A DNA stretch of 5,925 nucleotides from Actinomycetota bacterium. GTDB lineage: Bacteria > Actinomycetota > Acidimicrobiia > Acidimicrobiales > Microtrichaceae. This document shows positions 1 through 5,393 of the stretch, in pieces. The stretch covers positions 1-5,925 of the forward strand of contig SXMI01000087.1 in assembly GCA_005777415.1 (NCBI GenBank), given 5' to 3'. Made by a program: the position numbers and the translations under genes. The first letter of the stretch is position 1; each line of letters starts with the position of its first letter. The notes under the pieces were generated by a model, which had not been told where the DNA came from, searched no databases, and saw nothing but the letters and a program-made list of their open reading frames with translations.

Positions 1-88
1 ATATGCATGGAGCTCGCACCACAAAGCTGGAAGTTCGCGGGGCGGGCGGAGGCGGGCCGGGGCGGGCGGGGTGGAACCTGACGGCCGC
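1..88. other. Non-coding G-rich spacer downstream of the HIT gene
   Basis: No convincing gene covers this stretch. The open frames that cross it are antisense to the HIT gene and have no recognisable protein features. From about position 39 to 74 the plus strand is almost entirely G with single C or A interruptions. It contains six runs of three or more Gs (39-42, 44-46, 54-56, 59-62, 64-66, 68-71). The stretch lies immediately 3' of the HIT stop codon, so it may hold the transcript end or a spacer before a further minus-strand gene outside the window. No hairpin followed by a T-tract is visible. Confidence 0.5.
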
Positions 89-640
89 TCAGGCGCCTGC
101 GAGGGGCCAGGCCTTGCGCAGCCTCGACCATGACTCGTCGAGCGACACCGGCAGCACTCGGGTCCCGGCGGCAACCGTCATGAAGTTGGCGTCGCCCTCC
201 CACCGCGGCACGCAATGGACGTGTAGATGGTCGGACTGCGAACCGCCTGCGGCCCGCCCGAGGTTGAGCCCGACGTTCACGGCGTCGCAGTCGACCGCCG
301 ACCGCAGCGCCGTCACGGCGCTCGTGACGGTCGACCAGAGCTCGGAGTGCTCCTCGTCGGTCAGCGCCGCCAGATCCGCCACGGCCCGATTGGGCAGCAC
401 CATCAGGTGGCCCGAGGTGTACGGGAACCGGTTCAACAGCACGAAGCAGGTCGGACCCCGACGGACGATGAGAGTCCGGTCGTCGGGCTCGCCCGAAGCC
501 AGGATCCGCTCGAACAGCGAGCCCGACGGCCCCGCACCCGAACCGCTTCCGCCGGCGCCTCCGCTCCCGTCGGCCGGCTCCGCACCGACCGATCGGACGT
601 AGTCCGACCGCCAGGTCGCACAGAGGTGGTCCAGCGCCAC
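89..640 (-). CDS. HIT-family nucleotide phosphorylase/hydrolase (Ap4A phosphorylase-like)
   Basis: A 183-residue HIT (histidine triad) protein is encoded, close to the family's usual size. The catalytic triad H138-L-H140-V-H142 sits in DHLHVHCVPRW, with H140 the expected nucleophile by analogy with Fhit. The core NRFPYTSGHLMVLPNR (70-85), N122/N126 and the C-terminal GDANFM segment (149-154) are typical of actinobacterial relatives such as M. tuberculosis Rv2613c, an Ap4A phosphorylase also encoded just after thrS. It probably degrades diadenosine polyphosphates in the cytoplasm. The chosen start is GTG at 640, 22 bp after the thrS stop and at the beginning of the homologous region (ALDHLCATWRSDYV). 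An ATG at 739 would overlap thrS by 77 bp and add a Pro/Ser-rich tail unlike the family. Shine-Dalgarno support is weak (GGCGGT). Residues 24-41 form a Gly/Ser/Ala linker, and the CxxC found in many relatives before the ILASGE segment is absent. The family is sure; exact substrate and start are less so. Confidence 0.88.
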   Translation of the reverse strand: MALDHLCATWRSDYVRSVGAEPADGSGGAGGSGSGAGPSGSLFERILASGEPDDRTLIVRRGPTCFVLLNRFPYTSGHLMVLPNRAVADLAALTDEEHSELWSTVTSAVTALRSAVDCDAVNVGLNLGRAAGGSQSDHLHVHCVPRWEGDANFMTVAAGTRVLPVSLDESWSRLRKAWPLAGA

Positions 641-662
641 GATGAGACCGCCGACGCCCGAC

Positions 663-2648
663 TCAGTGCCGACCGGCGACGTCGGCGGCCAGCCGTTCGG
701 CGAACGAGGCGACGGGGACGTCACGCTCGACCTCGCCACCCCGCGGGTTCACCCCCACCGTCCCCCGCGCCACGTCGTCGTCACCGACGACCAGCACGTA
801 GGGCAGCTTCTCGCCCTTCGCCCGACGGATCCGGTTGCCGAGCGTCTCGTCGGCCGGAGCGACGTCCACCCGGGCCCCGCCGCCCCGCAACTGCGCCGCC
901 ACCTGGAGCGCGTAGTCGAGATGGGCGTCGGCCACGGGCAGCACCCGCACCTGCTCCGGGGCGAGCCACGCCGGGAACGCACCGGCGTAGTGCTCGACCA
1001 GCACCCCGAAGAACCGCTCCACCGACCCGAACAATGCGCGGTGGATCATGATCGGCCGGTGTCGCTCGCCGTCGGCGCCCACGTAGTTCAGGTCGAACCG
1101 TTGTGGCAGCTGGAAGTCAACCTGGATCGTCGACATCTGCCAGGTGCGGCCGATCGCGTCCCGGGCCTGGACCGAGATCTTGGGCCCGTAGAACGCTCCC
1201 CCACCCTCGTCGAGCACGAGTTCCAGGCCCATGGACTCGGCCGCCCCTCGGAGCGCCGAGGTCGCCTCCTCCCACTCCTCGTCCGAGCCGACCGCCTTCT
1301 CCGGCGGCCGGGTCGATAGCTCCAGGTAGAAGTCGTCGAGTCCGTAGTCGCGGAGCAGGTCCAGCACGAAGGTCAGGATCGAACCGAGCTCGTCGGCCAT
1401 CTGCTCCTTCGTGGTGAAGATGTGGGCGTCGTCCTGGGTCATCCCGCGGACCCGGGTCAGTCCGTGGACCACACCGGACTTCTCGTAGCGGTAGACGGTC
1501 CCGAACTCGAACATCCGCAGCGGGAGCTCCCGGTAGGACCGCATCCGTGACCGGTAGATCAGGATGTGGAACGGACAGTTCATCGGCTTGAGGTAGTACG
1601 AGGTCCCCGCCCCCTCGCCGTCGGCCGACTCCGGCGCGTCGATCTCCATGGGGGGGAACATGCCCTCGGCGAACCACTGGAGGTGGCCGGAGGTCTCGAA
1701 GAGGTCGGCCTTGGTGATGTGGGGCGAGTACACGAACTCGTAGCCCGCCTCCTCGTGCCGCTTGCGGCTGTAGTCCTCCATCAGACGCCGGATGATCCCC
1801 CCCTTGGGGTGGAACACGGCCAGCCCCGAACCCACCTCCTCCGGGAAGCTGAACAGGTCCAGTTCCACGCCGAGCCTGCGGTGGTCGCGGGCGGCGGCCT
1901 CCTCCTGCTGGTGCAGGAAGGCCTCGAGCTCGCCGGCCGTCGGGAACGCCACGGCGTAGATGCGCTGGAGCATCGGGTTCTGCTCGCTCCCGCGGAAGTA
2001 CGCGCCACCGTGGCGGGTCAGGCGGAAGTTCGCCAGCCGACCGGTGGAGGGGACGTGCGGGCCCAGGCACATGTCCACGAACTCCGGGGTGTTGCGGTAG
2101 AAGCTGATGGTCTCGCCACCGGACACCTCGCCGTCGGCCGACTCCCCCGCCGCCGCCAGGTCCATGAACACCCGCTTGTACGGATGGTCGGCCATGAGCT
2201 CGCGGGCCTCGTCGAGCGGGAGCTCGAAGCGTTCGAACGGCTGGTCGGCGGCGATGATCCGGCGCATCTCGGCATCGATCCGCTCCAGATCCTCGTCGGT
2301 GAACGTCGCCCCGCCCGGGAGTTCGAAGTCGTAGTAACAGCCGTTCTCGATGGCGGGCCCACCGGCGAACGTCGCGCCCGGCCACAGGTTCAGTACGGCC
2401 TGGGCGAGCACGTGCGCCGTCGAGTGCCGCAGGTACTCGGCCACGTCGGGATCCTTGATCGTCACGATCCGCACCGACTCGCCGTCGGCGAGCGGGGCGG
2501 CGAGGTCCCGGGGTTCACCGTCGACCACGACCACCACGGCGTCCTTGGCCAGGCGCCGGCCGATGGAGGCGGCCAGGTCGCCGCCCGTTGACCCCTCGGG
2601 GAGCGACCGCTCGGAACCGTCGGGCAGCGTGATGGCGATCTCGGGCAT
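663..2648 (-). CDS. thrS: Threonyl-tRNA synthetase
   Basis: This cytoplasmic class II synthetase charges tRNA-Thr with threonine. The 661 residues show the full architecture. A TGS domain spans about 1-64. The editing domain follows, with H75-xxx-H79 and D192-M-C194-LGP-H198, the site that removes mischarged serine. The catalytic core starts near 260. C358 (MNCPFH), H409 (DDAH) and H536 (MIHRALFGS) are the catalytic zinc ligands, motif 2 lies around R387-R401, and motif 3 is GSVERF (541-546). The anticodon-binding domain runs from about 565 to the end (VRVLPV, later NRIRRAKGEKLPYVLVVG). The ATG at 2648 begins directly at the TGS domain; upstream in-frame ATGs would add about 56 unrelated Arg/Pro-rich residues. 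There is no Shine-Dalgarno sequence, but TAACCT stands 7 nt before the ATG, suggesting a leaderless message. No key residue is missing. Two short acidic loops both read ESADGE (169-174, 340-345), the first in the editing domain and the second in the catalytic core. The HIT gene follows after 22 bp. Confidence 0.98.
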   Translation of the reverse strand: MPEIAITLPDGSERSLPEGSTGGDLAASIGRRLAKDAVVVVVDGEPRDLAAPLADGESVRIVTIKDPDVAEYLRHSTAHVLAQAVLNLWPGATFAGGPAIENGCYYDFELPGGATFTDEDLERIDAEMRRIIAADQPFERFELPLDEARELMADHPYKRVFMDLAAAGESADGEVSGGETISFYRNTPEFVDMCLGPHVPSTGRLANFRLTRHGGAYFRGSEQNPMLQRIYAVAFPTAGELEAFLHQQEEAAARDHRRLGVELDLFSFPEEVGSGLAVFHPKGGIIRRLMEDYSRKRHEEAGYEFVYSPHITKADLFETSGHLQWFAEGMFPPMEIDAPESADGEGAGTSYYLKPMNCPFHILIYRSRMRSYRELPLRMFEFGTVYRYEKSGVVHGLTRVRGMTQDDAHIFTTKEQMADELGSILTFVLDLLRDYGLDDFYLELSTRPPEKAVGSDEEWEEATSALRGAAESMGLELVLDEGGGAFYGPKISVQARDAIGRTWQMSTIQVDFQLPQRFDLNYVGADGERHRPIMIHRALFGSVERFFGVLVEHYAGAFPAWLAPEQVRVLPVADAHLDYALQVAAQLRGGGARVDVAPADETLGNRIRRAKGEKLPYVLVVGDDDVARGTVGVNPRGGEVERDVPVASFAERLAADVAGRH

Positions 2649-2655
2649 GGGGGCG

Positions 2656-2661
2656 AGGTTA
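2656..2661 (-). promoter_or_regulatory. -10 box of a leaderless thrS promoter
   Basis: TAACCT on the minus strand matches the actinobacterial TANNNT -10 consensus. Its last base is 7 nt from the A of the thrS ATG (spacer CGCCCCC), so transcription would start at or next to the start codon. The spacer is pure C/G with no Shine-Dalgarno sequence, which agrees with leaderless translation. No -35 hexamer is recognisable, as is common for such promoters. This is inferred from position and consensus only. Confidence 0.5.
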
Positions 2662-2761
2662 CCGGTGGCCCGATCGGCTCCCCGCACCGGTTGCGACCAC
2701 CGGTCCGGCACCCGGTTCCGGGGACCGGGCGTCCACGCGGGCGGCGCGCCCCGGCGGGCGG

Positions 2762-2767
2762 TACCCT
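2762..2767 (+). promoter_or_regulatory. -10 box of a leaderless-type promoter for the GH5 gene
   Basis: TACCCT fits TANNNT and ends 8 nt before the ATG at 2776 (spacer CCGGGACC), placing the expected transcription start at or next to that codon. The only purine-rich sequence in the spacer (GGGA) is 2 nt from the ATG, too close to act as a Shine-Dalgarno site. No -35 box is recognised. The arrangement mirrors the one found for thrS on the other strand. Confidence 0.45.
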
Positions 2768-2770
2768 CCG

Positions 2771-2792
2771 GGACCATGCGGGGGACCATGCG
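2771..2792 (+). repeat. 12-bp tandem duplication of the start-codon region
   Basis: GGACCATGCG occurs at 2771-2780 and again at 2783-2792, a tandem repeat with a 12-bp period. Because 12 is a multiple of three, both ATGs (2776 and 2788) are in the same frame, giving MRGTMRDT at the N-terminus. The duplication creates two in-frame start codons for the GH5 lipoprotein, four residues apart. Confidence 0.75.
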
Positions 2793-4299
2793 AGACACGA
2801 CCGGGACGCGCACCACGGCGCTCGGCCCGGCGGGCGGGCGAGCAGCGGGCCGGGGTCACCGTGCCCGACGAGCGATCGGGGCCGTGGTCGTCGCCGTGGC
2901 GGCGCTCGCAGCCGCCTGTGCGACCCAGCCGACCGTGCCCATTGCCGGCGGCTCCACCGTCGTGCGGCCGCCGACACCCGACCTGGTCGGGCCGATCACG
3001 GTGGTCGGCGACCAGCTGGTCGACGGTTCCGGCCGGACCGTCCTGATCCACGGGCTGAACTCCGTGGCGAAGTCGGCCCCGTTCCTGAGCGCACTGACGC
3101 CCGAGGCCATCGGCGACGCCACCTTCGACCGGCTCGCCGCCGACGGCTTCAACGGGATCCGCCTCGGCGTGTGGCCGGCTGCGGTGATGCCAGCTCCCGG
3201 GGCCGTGGACGAGGAGTACGTCCAACAGGTGCGCGCCGTCGTCGACGAGCTCGCCGAGCGGGGCCTGTGGGTGATCCTCGACTTCCACCAGGACGTGTTC
3301 TGGGGCATGCCCGAGTGGGCGACGCTGCCCGAGGCCGCGGCGCTCTCGCCCGACCCACCGGCGGGGCTCGACATCGGCTGGGCGGCGGCCTACGCCGCAC
3401 CCCGGTCGACCCGACAGTGGGACGACTGGTGGGCGAACGCCGAGGCCGCACCGGGTCTGGGTGTCGTCGACGCCTACGCCATCGGTGTCGCCGCCGTCGC
3501 CGCCGCCCACACCGACGCCCCGAACGTGATCGGCGTCGAGTTGATCAACGAGCCCTACCCGGGCAGCGACCTGCTCGCCTGCGGCCTCAGCGGCTGCCCG
3601 GCGCTCGACGAGGCCACGGCCACCAACAACCGGATCATCACCGCCGCCGTGCGCGCACGGGCGCCGGAGATGCCGGTCTGGTGGACCCCGCAGGCCCTGT
3701 TCCCCGTCTACTCCGACACCTCGATGCAGGGGCCCGGTCCGGCCGACGGCAGCGGCGGGCTGTCGTTCCACACCTACTGCCTCTACACCGACGGCGGCGA
3801 ACCCACCTCACCCCCACCGGCGGCGAGCGCGCTCTGCGAGGGCGTCTTCGCCCAGGGCTTCAACCGTGCGGTCAACCTGGCGCGCCACTGGGGCACGCCG
3901 GCGATCCTGACCGAGTTCGGGGCGTCCGCCAGCCCGCTCAATGCGACGATCGCCGCCCGGCTGGCCGACGAGCACCTGTTGAGTTGGTTCCACTGGGCCT
4001 CCGGCCGCTACCCCGACGTGGTCGAGTCGCAGATCGTGCGGACCTCGGCCCAGGCGACCGCCGGCACGCCGCTCGAGCAGCGGTTCGACCCGGCGTCCGG
4101 CGGGTACGTCCTGCGGTACCGACCGGATCACTCCGTGGCCCTGCCCACGAGCATCGTCGTCCCCGGGCGGGCGTACCCCGGGGGCTATGCAGTCACCGCG
4201 GAGGCCGGCACGGTGATCTCCGCCCCCGGCGACGGCCGTGTCCTGGTGGTGGCGGACCCGGGGTCGACCGAGGTGACGGTCCGGATCACGCGGTCCTGA
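2776..4299 (+). CDS. Secreted GH5 glycoside hydrolase lipoprotein, endoglycoceramidase-like
   Basis: The 507-residue product has a basic N-terminus, a hydrophobic segment (about 33-47) and a lipobox-like LAAAC with C48, so it is probably a lipoprotein outside the membrane. A TIM-barrel of glycoside hydrolase family 5 follows: IHGLNSVAKSAPF (91-103), GFNGIRLGVW, LDFHQDVFWG with H171 and D173, the acid/base E259 in ELINEP, H332/Y334 in SFHTY, the nucleophile E380 in LTEFG, and W407. The GLN..K..PF and D-HQD signatures and the C-terminal beta-rich module (about 425-507) resemble bacterial endoglycoceramidases, which release the glycan from glycosphingolipids. Another beta-glycosidase of the family remains possible. 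C269/C274 and C335/C354 could form disulfides, as expected for an exported protein. The start at 2776 is preferred because of the -10 box 8 nt upstream; ATG 2788 is an in-frame alternative (503 residues). The gene stands alone on the plus strand between housekeeping genes. Family is sure, substrate inferred. Confidence 0.88.
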   Translation: MRGTMRDTTGTRTTALGPAGGRAAGRGHRARRAIGAVVVAVAALAAACATQPTVPIAGGSTVVRPPTPDLVGPITVVGDQLVDGSGRTVLIHGLNSVAKSAPFLSALTPEAIGDATFDRLAADGFNGIRLGVWPAAVMPAPGAVDEEYVQQVRAVVDELAERGLWVILDFHQDVFWGMPEWATLPEAAALSPDPPAGLDIGWAAAYAAPRSTRQWDDWWANAEAAPGLGVVDAYAIGVAAVAAAHTDAPNVIGVELINEPYPGSDLLACGLSGCPALDEATATNNRIITAAVRARAPEMPVWWTPQALFPVYSDTSMQGPGPADGSGGLSFHTYCLYTDGGEPTSPPPAASALCEGVFAQGFNRAVNLARHWGTPAILTEFGASASPLNATIAARLADEHLLSWFHWASGRYPDVVESQIVRTSAQATAGTPLEQRFDPASGGYVLRYRPDHSVALPTSIVVPGRAYPGGYAVTAEAGTVISAPGDGRVLVVADPGSTEVTVRITRS

Positions 4300-4318
4300 G
4301 CACGCGGTCCTGAGCACG
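4287..4318 (+). repeat. 14-bp tandem repeat across the GH5 stop codon
   Basis: The 14-mer CACGCGGTCCTGAG occurs perfectly at 4287-4300 and 4301-4314, followed by a partial third copy (CACG). The first copy contains the TGA stop at 4297-4299, so the duplication leaves the protein unchanged and lies mostly in the 3' untranslated region. It looks like a replication-slippage event or a small recent duplication. Confidence 0.85.
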
Positions 4319-4323
4319 GCTCC

Positions 4324-4354
4324 GGCCACGACCGTGGCCCCTGACAGGGTCAGG
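4324..4354. terminator. Two back-to-back hairpins between convergent genes
   Basis: Two perfect inverted repeats abut with no spacer. The first is GGCCAC, loop GACC, GTGGCC (4324-4339). The second is CCTGAC, loop AGG, GTCAGG (4340-4354). They lie in the 83-bp gap between the stop of the GH5 gene (4299) and the stop of the acyltransferase gene (4383). Being perfect palindromes, they fold on either strand. There is no T-tract on either side, so this would be a non-canonical terminator or an RNA 3'-end stabiliser serving both transcripts. The structure is seen in the sequence; the function is inferred from its position. Confidence 0.55.
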
Positions 4355-4382
4355 TGACGCGACCCAGACGGGGTCGAACGAC

Positions 4383-5243
4383 TCAGGCGAGCGCCAGATC
4401 GAGATCGAGCGGCCGGGCGGTGAGGACCGCCGCCGACGAACGGCGCTCGACCCCGTCGCCATCGTCGACCACGACCGGCGCCGTCCCCGATGCAGCCGCC
4501 GAAGCCACGACGACCGCCGGTCGCTCCGGGCTGTCCGGGCGCATCGGCACCACGGGGGCGACCGGCTCGGGGGCCGCTCCCGGGCGGGTCGCATAGGTGT
4601 CGACGTACTCCTGGCCCGTGAGGCTCCGGATCTCGTAGACGACCTCGTCGGTGATCTGCCGGAGGACCATCCGGTCGTCACCGAGGTGCTGGTAGCGCGC
4701 CGGATCCACCGGGCGCCCGAACCGGATGTGCACCCGACGGAACGGCAGCGGGAAACGGGCGTCCGGGGGTTGCACGGCGTCGGTGCCGATGATCCCCACG
4801 GGCACGATGGGCGCACCCGTCCGGAGGGCCAGGCGGGCGACCCCCGTGTGCCCCTTGTGCAGGACGCCGTCCCGTGACCGGGTGCCCTCGGGGTAGATGC
4901 CGAACAGTTCGCCGGACTCGAGGAGGCCGGCAGCCGCGTCGAGCGCCGCCGATGCCGCATCGCCACCCTTCCGGTCGATCGGGATCATGCCCATGGCCGG
5001 GAAGAGGAACCTGGTGCGCCAGTCGTCGAGGTACTCCGCCTTGCCCACGTAGGTGATCCGCCGCGGCAGCACCAGCGGCACGAAGAACGAGTCCAGGACC
5101 GAGATGTGGTTGGGGGCGATGATGGCGCCGCCCGTCGCGGGGATGTGCTGCATCCCCTCGGTGGTCACCTTCCAGAGGAACCGGAACGGCGGCGTCAGGA
5201 CGGCCCGGGCGATGCCCTGGATCTGTCCGGCGCTCCGTCCCAC
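4383..5243 (-). CDS. PlsC-type 1-acyl-sn-glycerol-3-phosphate acyltransferase
   Basis: The 286-residue protein belongs to the LPLAT/PlsC family, which transfers an acyl chain to lysophosphatidic acid or a related acceptor at the inner face of the membrane. Motif I is NHISVLD (HX4D with H46 and D51). The region around GMIPIDRKGGD (85-95) is the usual second block. Motif III is FGIYPEGTRSRDG with E119 and R122, and motif IV is APIVPVGIIGTD (144-155). The start is GTG at 5243, with GAGGAG at 5256-5251 spaced 7 nt upstream; no earlier canonical in-frame start is open. The core ends near QEYVDTYAT (211-219). A tail of about 67 Ala/Pro/Val-rich residues follows, probably disordered and not needed for catalysis. 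The gene lies 150 bp downstream of the cysteine-ligase gene on the same strand, and its leader carries 11-bp repeats. Acceptor specificity cannot be told from sequence alone, so a plsC symbol is withheld. Confidence 0.92.
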   Translation of the reverse strand: MGRSAGQIQGIARAVLTPPFRFLWKVTTEGMQHIPATGGAIIAPNHISVLDSFFVPLVLPRRITYVGKAEYLDDWRTRFLFPAMGMIPIDRKGGDAASAALDAAAGLLESGELFGIYPEGTRSRDGVLHKGHTGVARLALRTGAPIVPVGIIGTDAVQPPDARFPLPFRRVHIRFGRPVDPARYQHLGDDRMVLRQITDEVVYEIRSLTGQEYVDTYATRPGAAPEPVAPVVPMRPDSPERPAVVVASAAASGTAPVVVDDGDGVERRSSAAVLTARPLDLDLALA

Positions 5244-5250
5244 CTGTCCG

Positions 5251-5256
5251 CTCCTC
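5251..5256 (-). promoter_or_regulatory. Ribosome binding site of the acyltransferase
   Basis: GAGGAG on the minus strand lies 7 nt before the GTG at 5243. It is the clearest Shine-Dalgarno sequence in the window and decides the GTG start. It directly follows the most start-proximal ACGAG unit of the repeat array, which reads into it as GACGAGGAG. Confidence 0.7.
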
Positions 5257-5316
5257 GTCTGCTCGTTGGCGACTCGTCGGTCGCTCGTCGGCCGCTCGTT
5301 GGTGTCTCGTGCTCGT
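5254..5316. repeat. 11-bp direct repeat array upstream of the acyltransferase
   Basis: On the plus strand CTCGT occurs at 5254, 5262, 5273, 5284, 5295, 5306 and 5312. Five of these (5262 to 5306) are in an exact 11-bp register. The units from 5262 to 5305 follow CTCGTYGGYNN: CTCGTTGGCGA, CTCGTCGGTCG, CTCGTCGGCCG and CTCGTTGGTGT. On the transcribed strand each unit reads roughly NNRCCRACGAG. The array ends at the ribosome binding site of the acyltransferase gene and fills most of the spacer behind the cysteine-ligase gene. It may be a protein-binding array (about one helical turn per unit) or a structured or repetitive mRNA leader. No matching array occurs elsewhere in the window. Confidence 0.7.
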
Positions 5317-5347
5317 TCGTCGGCTCCCCGACTCCCGTTGGCCGGGA

Positions 5348-5353
5348 AGACTA
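5348..5353 (-). promoter_or_regulatory. Possible -10 box for the acyltransferase
   Basis: TAGTCT on the minus strand fits TANNNT and lies 104 nt before the GTG start, on the far side of the repeat array. If used, the transcript would begin near 5341 and the whole 11-bp repeat array would be part of a leader of about 97 nt. No -35 hexamer is clear, and a single TANNNT match is weak evidence. Co-transcription with the upstream cysteine-ligase gene is the alternative. Confidence 0.25.
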
Positions 5354-5393
5354 GCCGTGGGCACCGACAGCCGACGGGTGGGTCACGGAGTGT

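Larger units (their letters stand above)
2649..2775. promoter_or_regulatory. Divergent intergenic region between thrS and the GH5 gene
   Basis: These 127 bp separate two genes read in opposite directions and must hold both promoters. Besides the two TANNNT boxes next to the start codons, the palindrome ACCGGT occurs three times in 44 bp (2661-2666, 2686-2691, 2699-2704). Related ACCCGGT (2710-2716) and ACCGGG (2724-2729) sequences follow. These could be binding sites for a shared regulator or simply reflect high GC. No T-box leader or riboswitch-like structure is apparent, and the thrS leader would be too short for one if the message is leaderless. Confidence 0.4.

Noticed and set aside
641..739. 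ATG at 739 as the start of the HIT protein
   Set aside because: It would overlap the thrS 3' end by 77 bp and add 33 Pro/Ser-rich residues unlike the family. GTG at 640 fits the homologous N-terminus.
3..1319. Plus-strand open frames across the HIT gene and the 3' end of thrS
   Set aside because: The products are Arg/Pro/Ala-rich with no motifs, and they lie opposite well-supported genes. They are typical high-GC shadows.
1566..2591. Long plus-strand open frame of 341 codons antisense to thrS
   Set aside because: It is a codon-position shadow of thrS in GC-rich DNA. The product has no family resemblance, while the minus strand encodes a complete synthetase with all catalytic residues.
2350..2775. 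Upstream extension of the GH5 frame into thrS
   Set aside because: The frame is open, but the added residues are antisense to thrS and would bury the signal peptide. The ATG at 2776 with its -10 box explains the start.
2860..2885. Twin-arginine (Tat) export signal in the GH5 protein
   Set aside because: RARRAIG has two arginines, but the Ser/Thr before and the large hydrophobic residues after the pair are missing. The downstream LAAAC lipobox makes a Sec lipoprotein signal more likely.
2691..4313. 540-codon plus-strand frame overlapping the GH5 gene, and minus-strand frames opposite it
   Set aside because: The translation is Arg/Gly/Pro-rich without domains. The GH5 frame alone shows catalytic motifs, a signal peptide and paired cysteines.
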